64,000 nucleotides of DNA from Acinetobacter courvalinii (lineage in GTDB: Bacteria > Pseudomonadota > Gammaproteobacteria > Pseudomonadales > Moraxellaceae). The translations under genes and the position numbers were made by a program. How positions within the stretch are numbered: the first letter of the stretch is position 1; the number at the start of each line of letters is the position of its first letter. Where the stretch lies: the NCBI RefSeq assembly GCF_014635545.1, contig NZ_BMDA01000002.1:457285-521284 (forward strand), written 5' to 3'. Shown here in pieces: positions 25,637 through 35,056 of this stretch. The notes below the pieces were generated by a model. That model was not told where the DNA came from, made no database searches, and saw only the letters and a program-made list of their open reading frames with translations.

Positions 25637-25950
25637 CTACCATTCGTATGGGTTATTTAATTTTGCAGTTATATTAATCATCTAACTGGGTTCAGTCTAG
25701 GCGAAAATACAGACGGCTGCAAAGGTCTATAAAACATTTTAAAGAGAGTAATGCGAAAAATTTTGTCTATTTTTTTCATTTTTTTAAATTTGTTCGGGAA
25801 AATTTACCGAAATTTCGTTGGATAGAGAAAAAATAATATCCTTCTCATCATTTGAGAAAAATATAGTTCTAAACGTTAATGGAGTATTAATGTAGCGGCT
25901 ATGACATCAGGGCGTGTGAAAACCTGAAAATTATCTGGTTACATTAGGAG
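25637..25950. other. Upstream region of the leuA transcript, no gene seen
   Basis: This stretch must hold the leuA promoter. A possible -10 TAATAT with a weak -35 TAGACT 17 bases upstream is visible on the minus strand near 25663-25710. The rest, down to the Fur-like gene stop, is AT-rich with no ORF or convincing terminator. Confidence 0.35.
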
Positions 25951-26385
25951 CTAAGCTCTAGTGCAAGCAACACAGAGTGTGTTTACAGTCAGTGTAAAGG
26001 AGTTAAGTTCATACTGATGTTTTTTAGATAAACTTTCGATCAGTTGCACTAAACTTCGTTCTTCCTTTTCTTGCAGTGTTTCTAAAGTAAAGATGGTCTT
26101 ACAAGCGCTACAGATGAATCTTATGGCGCTATAACTTTTTTTAAAAGAGAAGGAGGCTTGGATATCCCCATCTTTATATCTTTGGATAATACCAACTTTC
26201 TCTAATTCTCTTAATACATGATAGATACTCGAAATTTTAGCGCTGTTTTGATGGAATAATTTTTTTTGAATATCGGTTGCAGTTAATTCGATAGATGCGT
26301 CTTTTAATATGCGAAGAATTTTGATGCGTGGAATCGTTACCCGAAGTTTCTTGCTCTTTAAAATATCAATAACTTCTTTATCCAT
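25951..26385 (-). CDS. Divergent Fur-family transcriptional regulator
   Basis: This 144-residue protein has the Fur winged-helix DNA-binding domain: RVTIPRIKILRILKDA, ELTATDIQKKLFHQNSAKISSIYHVLRELEKVGIIQRY. The C-terminal half keeps both CxxC pairs of the structural zinc site (ICSAC at about residue 92-96 and LCVAC near the end). However, the usual HHDH metal-sensing segment just before the first CxxC is replaced by KSYSAIRF, and the later Glu/His ligands are not evident. It neighbours piuC and two TonB receptors, suggesting it regulates iron uptake or another metal response, perhaps by a non-canonical signal. Confidence 0.85.
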   Translation of the reverse strand: MDKEVIDILKSKKLRVTIPRIKILRILKDASIELTATDIQKKLFHQNSAKISSIYHVLRELEKVGIIQRYKDGDIQASFSFKKSYSAIRFICSACKTIFTLETLQEKEERSLVQLIESLSKKHQYELNSFTLTVNTLCVACTRA

Positions 26386-26622
26386 AATGTTCTGTATTAC
26401 TCATCCTTTAGTAGCTCTTAATCTACTGTAATGCTTTTTTTAGTGCAAAAAATATGTTGGAGATAAAATTTAGCATGAAATTTATTTTTCTTAATTTTTT
26501 GATATTGAAGGGGTTTTATTAAATTTTTTTTTAATGCTCTAATATTTTTAGTCCTCTTTTGTATTAAATTTCAGTCTTTTAGGTTTAAATTTTAATATTA
26601 TTTTATTGAGAGAAGTCTGAAT
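26386..26622. other. AT-rich gap between fur-like gene and piuC
   Basis: No ORF with a ribosome binding site is seen. The region is extremely AT-rich and should contain the promoter of the Fur-like gene. Confidence 0.4.
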
Positions 26623-26688
26623 TGCTTTGGTGGGGATTTAGCAAGTAAGTGATAAAGGTGATAAATCTTTACCTCTACCACCAAAGCA
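26623..26688. other. Long-looped inverted repeat in the piuC 3' region
   Basis: TGCTTTGGTGG (26623-26633) and its perfect complement CCACCAAAGCA (26678-26688) flank 44 bases that contain a nested 6-bp repeat (GATTTA 26635-26640, TAAATC 26662-26667). It lies 10 bases past the piuC stop. No T-run follows, so it is not a standard terminator; it could stabilise the mRNA 3' end or bind a protein. Confidence 0.5.
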
Positions 26689-26697
26689 CGCCTTAGA

Positions 26698-27381
26698 TTA
26701 TAGTTCAGACCACATCCGGATCAGATTGTGGTAAATATTAGTGAGTTTCATCACTTCTGGATAAGCATCGCCATGAGTTTTACGCAGTTCACGGATACTT
26801 TCATCTAAAGAGAAGAGCAGGTGGCGCTTGCTATCATCCCGAATCAGACTTTGGACCCAAAAGAATGATGCGAAACGGGTGCCCGAGTCAATACTACTGA
26901 CTTCATGCAAACTGGTTGATGGATAAAGCACCACATCACCAGCGGGAAGTTTAATCTCATGGTAGCCATAGGTATCTTCGACCACCAGTTCGCCGCCTTC
27001 ATATTCTTCTGGTTCGCTTAAGAACAGGGTGCAGGATAAATCGGTGCGGATTTGCTCGGATGTGCCACGAATCAGACGAATCGAATTATCGACATGAAAG
27101 CCAAAGCTTTCTGACTGATCATAACGATTGAACAGGGGCGGAATAATTTTATGAGGTAATGCTGCAGCCTGAAACAGTGGATGTTGCCAGATCGCTTTGA
27201 TCACAATATCACTAAGCGCATGGGTCAGGGGATCTTGTTCTGAGAGCTGCTGATTTTGTTTCACTGAAGCAGAGAGGGTCCCCGCAGTCACTTTCCCACC
27301 CACCCAATTTGCATCTGCCATTAACTGGCGGAATTCTGCAACTTGTTGTTTGCTTAATACATTGGGAATATGATGGATCAC
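26698..27381 (-). CDS. piuC: PKHD-type Fe(II)/2-oxoglutarate dioxygenase PiuC
   Basis: PiuC/YbiX proteins are non-haem iron hydroxylases encoded beside siderophore receptors; their substrate is unknown, possibly a siderophore. The facial-triad residues appear as FGFHVDNS (His and Asp) and TSLHEVSS (second His), with the 2-oxoglutarate Arg in SGTRFASFFWVQS. I set the start at the GTG at 27381, giving MIHHIPNVLSKQQ as in relatives, with AAAGG about 10 bases upstream; a GTG three codons earlier is possible but sits on the ribosome binding site. It follows piuA across a hairpin terminator that may be partly read through. Confidence 0.92.
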   Translation of the reverse strand: MIHHIPNVLSKQQVAEFRQLMADANWVGGKVTAGTLSASVKQNQQLSEQDPLTHALSDIVIKAIWQHPLFQAAALPHKIIPPLFNRYDQSESFGFHVDNSIRLIRGTSEQIRTDLSCTLFLSEPEEYEGGELVVEDTYGYHEIKLPAGDVVLYPSTSLHEVSSIDSGTRFASFFWVQSLIRDDSKRHLLFSLDESIRELRKTHGDAYPEVMKLTNIYHNLIRMWSEL

Positions 27382-27415
27382 GCTGAACACCTTTTGAATA
27401 TTTATTGCATTTGTA

Positions 27416-27442
27416 AAAATAGCCTCATGACGAGGCTATTTT
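27416..27442 (-). terminator. Terminator between piuA-like gene and piuC
   Basis: An 11-bp stem AAAATAGCCTC with GAGGCTATTTT encloses ATGAC. It follows the receptor stop by about 45 bases and precedes piuC by about 35. Confidence 0.85.
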
Positions 27443-27487
27443 ATACGAACTCAGTTGAATGCCATAAAGTTATTATGGCGCTGTTGC

Positions 27488-29785
27488 TTAGTATTTAAAA
27501 TTAACAGCAAGTACCGCGTTACGACCATTACCTTCGAATGCATAATGTGCAGCATGTGCGCTGGTAAAGTAACGTTTATCACCAATGTTATTCACGTTAA
27601 GTTGTAAATTCACATTTTTGTTTACATCGTATTTTGCCATTGCATTGTAGATGGTATAGGTTGGCAAGAATTTCGGTGCTGTCGTGTTTACAAACACTTG
27701 ATCACGATATTCTGCGCCCGCACCTAGTGTTAAGTTCGGTAATACTTTATATGTTGACCATAAAGTTGCACTGTTTTTCGCAACGAATGGAAGTGGTTTA
27801 CCTTCTTGAGCGACGGCGTTATAAGCTGCCTTAGTGATTTCGCTGTCCAGATAGCTATAACCTGCAGAAATATCCCATTTATTGGTAATTTTGCCGTTTA
27901 AGCTCACTTCAAATCCATCTACTTTACTTTCACCCGCATTGGTGGTTGTGGTTGGATCAATTTGAATACGGGTATTTTGCTTTTCAGTACGGAAAATAGC
28001 TGCGGTTAAATTGGCACGTTCATTAAACAGATCCCATTTGGTTCCGATTTCAAAAGTCCGTGCTTCTTCAGGTTTCAGGTTATTCACAATATCTGTCGTA
28101 CCGAGTGCATTATCACTGCTATCACCTTCAGCTAAAACACCGACTGGATTTGCTGAAGTCGCAAAACTTGCATAGATACTGCCTGCTTCAGTTGGCTTAA
28201 ACACTAAACCGGCCTGATAAGTAAAGAAGTCAGCATCACTTTCGTATTTAGTGCCTTTAGCTGTGGCAACTTTGGAATAGTCATAAGCGCCTTTATCTGT
28301 CGCATAGACATCTTTATTATATTTCTTCTCGGTATCAAATTTGTCCCAACGAACACCTAAGTTAAGTAACCATTGTGGGTTAAACTCAATACTGTCGAGG
28401 GCATAAACAGAGGCAGTACGGCTACGTGTTGTTGATTGACCTTTGATACTGCCTAAACTGTCAGTAAAGCGACCATTGCCTGGATTATTTAAACCCGTAC
28501 ACCAGCCATTTGACGTAGCGGAAGCTGTGTCACAACCACTGACATTCGAAGCCAGAATAGTTGAAGTCGTTTGGCCAGCCGCATTGGTAAAGGTATGCAT
28601 GCCCTGATCGGTATTTTGATAGCTCCACTCAGTACCTACATTAAATGAATGTTTAAATGCACCAGTGTTGAACTTGCCTCTTAAAGACAGCTGATCGCTA
28701 TAGGCATCGGTATCCAGAATACGGCTTAAAGCACGGCGAGCAATTGTACCGCGATAAATATTGCCATTTGAGTCATCCGCATTGGTATAGACATAGTCCG
28801 ACTTTGATTTGTTATAAGTCATCACATTTGACAAGGTCAGATCTTCATTGAAATCGTGTTCTAATTTGAAGGTACCAATGTGATTTTCACGTTTGTCAAA
28901 ATCACGATCTTTCCAGCCATAGTAAGTGCCGGCTTTGACGCTTACTGGGCGACCATCACCTGGGTTAAGCGTTACACCCGCAGGAGCGCGTGTTGGATTA
29001 TTAAATGGAATACCAGCATCTGGTTCGTCATTACTACGTAAATAGTAATAGCTGAATGTACCGCGTGTTGCTGTGTCTAAGCCAAAAGCAAGACTTGATG
29101 CGAGACCTGCACGAGCAAATTCTGCACCATTGTGTTGACCCGGTTTTTCATTTTCATGCCCCATCACTACAACACGACCTGCGATACCATTGCCGAAATC
29201 TTTATTGGCATCCAGCTGGATATGGCGATAGTTGTCGGTGCCCCCTTGAATGCTGCCCTGATATACATCACCCTGATGAGCCACTTTCGGGACAAGGTTA
29301 ATGCTACCACCCACACTGCCACCTCCACCGAGGGCAGAAGAAGAACCTTTAATGACTTCAACCTGTTCAATCGCGAACATGTCGCGGCTTTGTGAGGTGG
29401 TGTTACGTACGCCATCTACATAAATTGATGATTGACCACTATAACCACGAATATAGGGCATATCTGTAAATGGTGTACCCCCTTCACCCGCACCTAAAGT
29501 AATCCCTGGCTCGTAACGAAGTGCTTCGAGTAAGGTATTAGAGTTGGTATCTTTGATCAGTTTTTGAGAAAGGATAGAGACTGATTTCGGAGTATCTTTA
29601 AGGGGTGCAACAAATTTTGCATTTGCAGAGTTATCAACCTTGAGGCTCTGTTCTTGTTCTGCATGCGTATGAATAGTTGGGAGTTGAACGGGTTGTTCTT
29701 GTGCAATCGCAGGCACTGCAATAACCGAAAGTGATGATGCAATTGCAGAAGAGACAAGTTTCTTCCGTGATTTGATAAACGACAT
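27488..29785 (-). CDS. piuA: TonB-dependent siderophore receptor, PiuA-like
   Basis: This 765-residue outer-membrane receptor has a Sec signal (cleavage after AVPAIA), a plug domain (about residues 55-165: LKDTPKSVSILSQ, LLEALRYEPGITLG, YIRGYSGQSSIYVDGVRN, QVEVIKGSSSALGGGGSVGGSINLVPK) and a 22-strand barrel ending in the aromatic AVLAVNFKY. The region after the barrel start and the adjacent piuC resemble Acinetobacter PiuA/Fiu-type receptors for catecholate or hydroxamate iron complexes, which also admit siderophore-conjugated cephalosporins. Ligand is not proven. A Fur-box-like palindrome lies about 35 bases upstream. Confidence 0.88.
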   Translation of the reverse strand: MSFIKSRKKLVSSAIASSLSVIAVPAIAQEQPVQLPTIHTHAEQEQSLKVDNSANAKFVAPLKDTPKSVSILSQKLIKDTNSNTLLEALRYEPGITLGAGEGGTPFTDMPYIRGYSGQSSIYVDGVRNTTSQSRDMFAIEQVEVIKGSSSALGGGGSVGGSINLVPKVAHQGDVYQGSIQGGTDNYRHIQLDANKDFGNGIAGRVVVMGHENEKPGQHNGAEFARAGLASSLAFGLDTATRGTFSYYYLRSNDEPDAGIPFNNPTRAPAGVTLNPGDGRPVSVKAGTYYGWKDRDFDKRENHIGTFKLEHDFNEDLTLSNVMTYNKSKSDYVYTNADDSNGNIYRGTIARRALSRILDTDAYSDQLSLRGKFNTGAFKHSFNVGTEWSYQNTDQGMHTFTNAAGQTTSTILASNVSGCDTASATSNGWCTGLNNPGNGRFTDSLGSIKGQSTTRSRTASVYALDSIEFNPQWLLNLGVRWDKFDTEKKYNKDVYATDKGAYDYSKVATAKGTKYESDADFFTYQAGLVFKPTEAGSIYASFATSANPVGVLAEGDSSDNALGTTDIVNNLKPEEARTFEIGTKWDLFNERANLTAAIFRTEKQNTRIQIDPTTTTNAGESKVDGFEVSLNGKITNKWDISAGYSYLDSEITKAAYNAVAQEGKPLPFVAKNSATLWSTYKVLPNLTLGAGAEYRDQVFVNTTAPKFLPTYTIYNAMAKYDVNKNVNLQLNVNNIGDKRYFTSAHAAHYAFEGNGRNAVLAVNFKY

Positions 29786-29820
29786 GAGACACGCCTAAAC
29801 AGTATAAAAATTTATGCAAA

Positions 29821-29836
29821 GAATAATCATTCTTAT
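29821..29836 (-). promoter_or_regulatory. Fur-box-like palindrome at the piuA-like promoter
   Basis: AAGAATAATCATTCTT is a perfect 6-4-6 inverted repeat 36 bases upstream of the receptor start. Its core AATAATCATT matches part of the Fur consensus GATAATGATAATCATTATC. Only a partial match. Confidence 0.5.
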
Positions 29837-30245
29837 TTCTATATGCATTTGTTTGGAATTGATTTTTCCAATTCCCTCAGCTTTTAATTATGGAAATATG
29901 AATGAAGTTTTGTTCTTAAATGTAGTTAATTTGTTGATTTTTTTCTTTAATCTATAAAAACGATTGTACATTAAGAGTTAATTTTTTATTTAGATTTAAT
30001 TGTTTTTTCATTCGAATGAAGTGAATTCTGTTTTTTCAATAGCCACTCAATATGAAAGCTTTTGAATATCAGCTTGTTATTTTTAATGGAAAAGTGAAGA
30101 TGATCTGAACCTTGGGCTCTAAACAATATGCTCAAGGTTTAAAAGCGAAGACAGTAGAAATTTTAAAGTTTAATTTAAACTCTGAGTATAAAAAATTGTC
30201 CAAGCGATGACTTCAAAAAGCATGGTATGAGCGGGGGAAAAGTGT
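29837..30245. other. AT-rich gap between the two receptor genes
   Basis: No ORF or RNA gene is recognised. It should hold the core promoter of the PiuA-like gene on the minus strand. Confidence 0.4.
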
Positions 30246-30271
30246 AAAAAACCTGCATGTGCAGGTTTTTT
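30246..30271. terminator. Terminator of pirA-like gene
   Basis: Stem AAAAAACCTGC with GCAGGTTTTTT and ATGT loop, 22 bases past the receptor stop. Confidence 0.9.
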
Positions 30272-30292
30272 ATATAGTGATGTATAGATTAC

Positions 30293-32467
30293 TTAGAAGT
30301 CGTAGGATACAGATAACCAGTAGTTACGGCCTGCTAGATAAGTACCAGACATGCCTGAACTAATTTGCATATAGTCATAATAAGAGGCCGGATTACCATT
30401 GGCATCAATATATGAACCATTGCTGCTAAAGTCTTTGTCGAGCAGGTTGTTCACTGAACCATTGAAACGCAATTGATCATTTACACGATAACTTGCACCT
30501 AAATTAAATAAGTTATAACCCTTTAATTTATTGTTAGTTGCATTATAAATAATAGCGGCATCACCTGCGGTTTGCTCTGTATTGTAGCGCTTACGGTCTG
30601 ATTTATATTCATGTTGTAACCATACATCAAATGCATCATTGATGTGCCAGGTTGAGGTCATATTAAATGCATTTTTAGGGACATTACTTAGATAAGAACC
30701 TTTGTTCTTACCTTTGGTAATTTCTGATTCCATATAGGTGTATGCAGCTTTAATGTCCCATTCAGGAATAATGCTGTATTTCAGACTGAGTTCAACACCT
30801 TTGGTTTCAGCTTCATCTGCATTGATTTTTTGTGCAAATGTATCCTGAGTAATATGTGATCCATAGCTCACACAACCGGGTTGATTTGGATTTTTTTCAG
30901 AGAAACAGTTCAGTAATTCAGGCCCTTCAGTAATCAGGTTCTTAATCTTATTAAAGAATGCTGTGGTGGTGAGGTCTAAATTACCGTTGTTATAGTTGAA
31001 GCCAAGTTCATAGTTGGTTGATTCTTCTGGTTTTAAGTTAGGAGAGCCAATGTTAAATGAGGTTCCTTGCCCACTAATACTTACAATACCATTGTGAAGG
31101 TCTTTTGCAGAAGGTGCTTTATAACCTGTGCTTACTCCACCTTTAATTGTAAGTTCGTCATTTGCATTCCAAACGAGGTAAGCGCGCGGGCTAAATTGAC
31201 CACCGAAACCTGAGTGATCCTCATAACGACCACCGAGCGTAAAGCCAAGGTTATCTAAGATGCGCCATTCATCTTCTGCATAGACAGAGAACGAGTCTTT
31301 TTTGAATGTTGCACCAAGACCAGCAATATCATCTGCAATTTTTGCTTCTTTATATTCAGCGCCAACGGTGAGTTTATGATCTGCAATTGGCATAACTACA
31401 TGTGAGTCGGCAACAAAATCCGTATTTTTTAAGGTACGGTCCTGACCTGCTGCTGCATTCCCAGGGAAAGTATTTCTTGGAATGGTACGGCCAATTGTTT
31501 CTGTTTTAGTCTGGCTGACATAAGAGTTCCATTGACCAAAACTATAGTCACCATGGTGACCTGCAGCAATCTGATCTCGTTTGAATTCCAGCTCGTCTTT
31601 ATAGCCATTGGCTCGTTCTGGTGTATCCAATGTACCTAAACGGTTATCATCATTTTTATAAGTTTGACTTGAGTGAAAACCATCTACCCAGAAGCTATTT
31701 TGATCATCCAATTTAAAGGATAATTTTCCACCGACATCATAAATATCTGCTTCACTTGGACGTGGGTCACGGCCTGAAGTGCCTGGAACCCGTTCTGACT
31801 TTTGGCGATCTAAATATGAACCACGTAACTGGAAGCCTAGTTTGTCCTGAATAATTGGACCATTCACCACGACGCTGGTTTTCCATGAGTCGGCTTCGCC
31901 GCCATGTTCCATCACATTGCCACTGACGGTGACATTACCATTCCATTCATTGCTAATTTTCTTGGTAATAATGTTAATGACACCACCCATCGCCTCGGAA
32001 CCATAGCGCGTTGCCATTGGTCCACGAATGACTTCAATCCGTTCAATTGAAGCGAGTGGAGGTAAAAAGCCATTTGCCGATTCGCCAAAACCATTTGGTG
32101 TCACATCAGAAGAAGTAGTTTGACGGCGACCATCAATCAGAATCAGGCTGTATTCATTGCCTAGGCCACGCATTTTAATATTTAAACCTGAGGTCTTTCC
32201 AATACCATCGCGGATATCAATGCCTGGCACGTCCGAAAGTAGATCTGCAATACTGGTTGCATTTTTCTTTTCAATATCTTCTTTAGTCACTACGCTAATA
32301 GAAGCTGGTGCATTTTTAATATCTTGTTCGAAGCCAGAAGCTGATACCACAATGGTTGCGAGCTGGTGTGTATTGGTATTTTCAGGTGTTGTTGTATCAG
32401 CAAAAGCCGAAGTGGTCATTGCCCCAAGTAATGCAAAAGAAAGCGGGGATAAATTAAATTTACTCAT
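30293..32467 (-). CDS. pirA: TonB-dependent receptor, PirA/FepA-like (catecholate type)
   Basis: The 724-residue protein has a signal peptide (cleavage after TSAFA), a TonB-box-like stretch (LATIVVSAS), a plug (about residues 45-160: DIKNAPASISVVTKEDI, ADLLSDVPGIDIR, IKMRGLGNEYSLILIDGRR, IEVIRGPMATRYGSEAMGGVINIITKK) and a barrel ending in WLSVSYDF. The plug matches the FepA/PirA/IrgA catecholate-receptor group rather than the PiuA/Fiu group. Gene symbol is by resemblance. A near-perfect 7-1-7 Fur motif lies 65 bases upstream, so iron repression is likely. Confidence 0.85.
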   Translation of the reverse strand: MSKFNLSPLSFALLGAMTTSAFADTTTPENTNTHQLATIVVSASGFEQDIKNAPASISVVTKEDIEKKNATSIADLLSDVPGIDIRDGIGKTSGLNIKMRGLGNEYSLILIDGRRQTTSSDVTPNGFGESANGFLPPLASIERIEVIRGPMATRYGSEAMGGVINIITKKISNEWNGNVTVSGNVMEHGGEADSWKTSVVVNGPIIQDKLGFQLRGSYLDRQKSERVPGTSGRDPRPSEADIYDVGGKLSFKLDDQNSFWVDGFHSSQTYKNDDNRLGTLDTPERANGYKDELEFKRDQIAAGHHGDYSFGQWNSYVSQTKTETIGRTIPRNTFPGNAAAGQDRTLKNTDFVADSHVVMPIADHKLTVGAEYKEAKIADDIAGLGATFKKDSFSVYAEDEWRILDNLGFTLGGRYEDHSGFGGQFSPRAYLVWNANDELTIKGGVSTGYKAPSAKDLHNGIVSISGQGTSFNIGSPNLKPEESTNYELGFNYNNGNLDLTTTAFFNKIKNLITEGPELLNCFSEKNPNQPGCVSYGSHITQDTFAQKINADEAETKGVELSLKYSIIPEWDIKAAYTYMESEITKGKNKGSYLSNVPKNAFNMTSTWHINDAFDVWLQHEYKSDRKRYNTEQTAGDAAIIYNATNNKLKGYNLFNLGASYRVNDQLRFNGSVNNLLDKDFSSNGSYIDANGNPASYYDYMQISSGMSGTYLAGRNYWLSVSYDF

Positions 32468-32531
32468 AACTAGAGTTCCAAAGCTGGACGAGAAAAAATA
32501 GAAAAGTGCTCAAAATCAGTGCGAATTATAG

Positions 32532-32546
32532 TGATAATATTTATCA
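32532..32546 (-). promoter_or_regulatory. Fur box in the pirA-tig intergenic region
   Basis: TGATAATATTTATCA is a 7-1-7 inverted repeat differing at one base from the ideal TGATAAT/ATTATCA Fur motif. It lies 65 bases upstream of the receptor start and 170 upstream of the divergent tig gene, so it most likely controls the receptor. Confidence 0.75.
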
Positions 32547-32715
32547 TTAACAACAAAAAGTAACATTTAATTTAAGATTCATTTAAGAAAACTATGATTT
32601 CGAACAAAATGAAAAATATATTTGCTTTTTTAGCTTCCGATTTTGTATATCCAGAAAGTTGTCATATAATGTGGCACTTTAAAAATGTTACTACTAACTA
32701 TATATCGAGGAAGCC

Positions 32716-34047
32716 ATGCAAGTAACGACTGAAGCGGTTTCGGGCGTTGCCCGTCGTTTAAATGTTTCTGTACCGACGAGCCGTGTTAACGAGCAGTTTG
32801 AAGCTCGCTTAAAACGCACTGCCAAAACTGTGAAGATCAACGGCTTCCGTCCAGGTAAAGTGCCTTTAAATGTTGTCCGCCGTGAATATGGTGCGGGCAT
32901 TTATCAAGAAGTTGTGAATGACGTCATTCGTGACAGCGTATTCGAAGCAATTCAACAAGAAAAAATCAATGCAGTGGGTATGCCAAACATTGAGAAAGTT
33001 GAAAACAAAGATGATGCTTTAGTTTTTGAAGCAACTGTTGAAGTTTATCCAGAAGTAGAAGTAAAAACTTTTGCTGACTTGGAAGTTGAACGTAAATCAT
33101 CAGAAATCAACGATAAAGACGTTGACGTGATGATCGAAAACTTGCAAAAACAACGTCAAACTTGGGCTGTAACCAAAGGTATGGCGAAGAAAGACATGCA
33201 AGTGACTTTCGACTTCGAAGGTACTGTTGATGGTGAGAAGTTTGAAGGCGGCGCTGCTGAAGACTTTAAACTTGTACTTGGTTCAGGTCGTATGATCCCA
33301 GGTTTTGAAGACGGTATCGTTGGTATGAAAGCTGGCGAAGAAAAAGTTATCGATGTAACTTTCCCAGAAGACTACCAAGCTGAAAACTTGGCGGGTAAAG
33401 CGGCTCAATTCAAAATCACTGTGAAGCAAGTTGAAAAACCAAAACTTCCAGAAATTGATGCTGAATTCTTGAAAATCTTTGGTTTAACTGAAGAAGAAGG
33501 CTTAGACAAGTTAAAAGCTGACGTTCGTAAGAATATGGAACGTGAAGTTCGCAACGGTCTTCGTAACCAAGTTAAACAAGCTGCATTTGATGCGCTTGTT
33601 GCTGCGAATGAAATCGAAGTTCCAGCATCTATGGTTGCTCAAGAAATTGACCGTCAACGTCAACAAATGATCCAGCAATTCACGCAACAGTTTGGTGCTC
33701 AAGGTGCAGGCGCATTTGACAGCAGCATGCTTCCAGATGAATTGTTCAAAGAGCAAGCTGAAAAATCAGTGAAGCTTGGCGTATTGGTAAGCAAGGTATT
33801 GGCTGATGCTAAACTTGAAGTTGACCAATCACGTGTTGATGCTTACATCGATGACATGGCTTCTTCTTATGAAGATCCAACTGAAGTGGTTGAATACTTC
33901 AAAAATGACAAACAACAACGCGCTCAAATCGAAGCTGTTGTTTTAGAAGATCAAGTGGTTGATCACATCTTAGCTGCTGCTAAAGTAAAAGATGTTGCGA
34001 TTAGCTACGAAGACTTATTGAAAGAACAACAAGCTCGTCGTGGCTAA
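32716..34047 (+). CDS. tig: Trigger factor (ribosome-associated chaperone, PPIase)
   Basis: Trigger factor binds nascent chains at the ribosome exit. The 443 residues hold the N-terminal ribosome-binding domain with the signature [17 protein letters not shown], the FKBP-type prolyl isomerase domain (about residues 150-245: [58 protein letters not shown]) and the helical C-terminal chaperone arms. AGGAAG lies 5-10 bases before the ATG. Strong codon bias suggests high expression. The tig-clpP-clpX order is common in proteobacteria. Confidence 0.98.
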   Translation: MQVTTEAVSGVARRLNVSVPTSRVNEQFEARLKRTAKTVKINGFRPGKVPLNVVRREYGAGIYQEVVNDVIRDSVFEAIQQEKINAVGMPNIEKVENKDDALVFEATVEVYPEVEVKTFADLEVERKSSEINDKDVDVMIENLQKQRQTWAVTKGMAKKDMQVTFDFEGTVDGEKFEGGAAEDFKLVLGSGRMIPGFEDGIVGMKAGEEKVIDVTFPEDYQAENLAGKAAQFKITVKQVEKPKLPEIDAEFLKIFGLTEEEGLDKLKADVRKNMEREVRNGLRNQVKQAAFDALVAANEIEVPASMVAQEIDRQRQQMIQQFTQQFGAQGAGAFDSSMLPDELFKEQAEKSVKLGVLVSKVLADAKLEVDQSRVDAYIDDMASSYEDPTEVVEYFKNDKQQRAQIEAVVLEDQVVDHILAAAKVKDVAISYEDLLKEQQARRG

Positions 34048-34068
34048 TCCTTCAAAAGTTGTTTAAAG

Positions 34069-34095
34069 AAAAAAGGCGCTTAATGCGCCTTTTTT
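34069..34095 (+). terminator. Terminator of tig
   Basis: AAAAAAGGCGC and GCGCCTTTTTT enclose TTAAT. It separates tig from clpPX. Confidence 0.92.
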
Positions 34096-34411
34096 CTTTA
34101 GCATTGAGCTGTATGTATAAGGTAGAACGTTAAAAAAATGAATTGAGCAGTTATGGCTCTCATCTCGTTCTATTCTCTCGTATGCGAAATGCTGGGGAGC
34201 AGGGCTTGTAGAATTCGAAAATTTCTATCCTCGAAAGTATTGCTGCAAGTGCTTAAAAGCCTATGTTATGAAAGTGTTAATTTCTCGAAAAATTACCAGA
34301 TTTTAGTCTAAATAATCGAATATTTCAGATTGAACCTTTTGCAATTTCATCGATTATCCCTCATATTGTTGGCATAGATCGGGTCACAATAATTTAGGAA
34401 TAAGTAAACAT
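34096..34411 (+). other. Upstream region of clpP, no gene seen
   Basis: This 316-bp region must hold the clpP promoter. A TTGAAC at 34332-34337 is a possible -35, but no well-spaced -10 is evident and I could not fit a convincing heat-shock promoter. Confidence 0.4.
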
Positions 34412-35017
34412 ATGTATGTTCCAACAATTGAAAATGCTTTAGTTCCTGTTGTCGTTGAACAATCCTCTCGTGGTGAGCGTTCATTCGATATTTTTTCACG
34501 TCTATTACGTGAGCGTGTTATTTTCTTAACGGGTGAAGTTGAAGATAACATGGCGAACTTAATCGTTGCGCAGATGTTATTTCTTGAAGCAGAAAATCCA
34601 GAAAAAGACATCCACCTTTATATCAATTCACCAGGTGGCTCAGTCACTGCGGGTATGGCGATTTATGACACCATGCAGTTTATTAAACCTGATGTTGTCA
34701 CTTACTGCATGGGCCAAGCTGCATCAATGGGTGCATTCTTGTTAAATGCGGGTGCCAAAGGGAAACGTTACTGTCTGGAAAATGCACGTGTCATGATTCA
34801 CCAGCCACTGGGCGGTTTCCGTGGTCAGGCCTCAGATATTGAAATTCACGCGCGTGAAATTCTATTCATTAAAGAACGTTTAAACCGCTTGATGGCCGAA
34901 CATAGCGGCCAGGATTATGAAACGGTTGCGCGTGACACAGATCGTGACAATTTCATGACTGCACAAGCAGCCAAAGAATATGGTTTAGTAGATGAAGTGC
35001 TAAGCAAACGTCCCTGA
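34412..35017 (+). CDS. clpP: ATP-dependent Clp protease proteolytic subunit
   Basis: ClpP forms the double-heptameric serine protease chamber that works with ClpX or ClpA. The 201 residues contain the catalytic triad Ser105 ([12 protein letters not shown]), His130 ([11 protein letters not shown]) and Asp179 (DTDRDNFM), each at the spacing seen in Escherichia coli. Residues 1-14 would be the propeptide. AGGAATAAG lies upstream of the ATG at a longish spacing. clpX follows 39 bp downstream in the same unit. Confidence 0.97.
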   Translation: MYVPTIENALVPVVVEQSSRGERSFDIFSRLLRERVIFLTGEVEDNMANLIVAQMLFLEAENPEKDIHLYINSPGGSVTAGMAIYDTMQFIKPDVVTYCMGQAASMGAFLLNAGAKGKRYCLENARVMIHQPLGGFRGQASDIEIHAREILFIKERLNRLMAEHSGQDYETVARDTDRDNFMTAQAAKEYGLVDEVLSKRP

Positions 35018-35056
35018 TTTAGGACCTAAGTTTAAGATTTAAGTTGTGGAGTAAAT

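Noticed and set aside
34312-34360. Heat-shock (sigma-32) promoter for clpP
   Set aside because: TTGAACC and CCCTCAT elements are present but 21 bases apart, outside the normal spacing.
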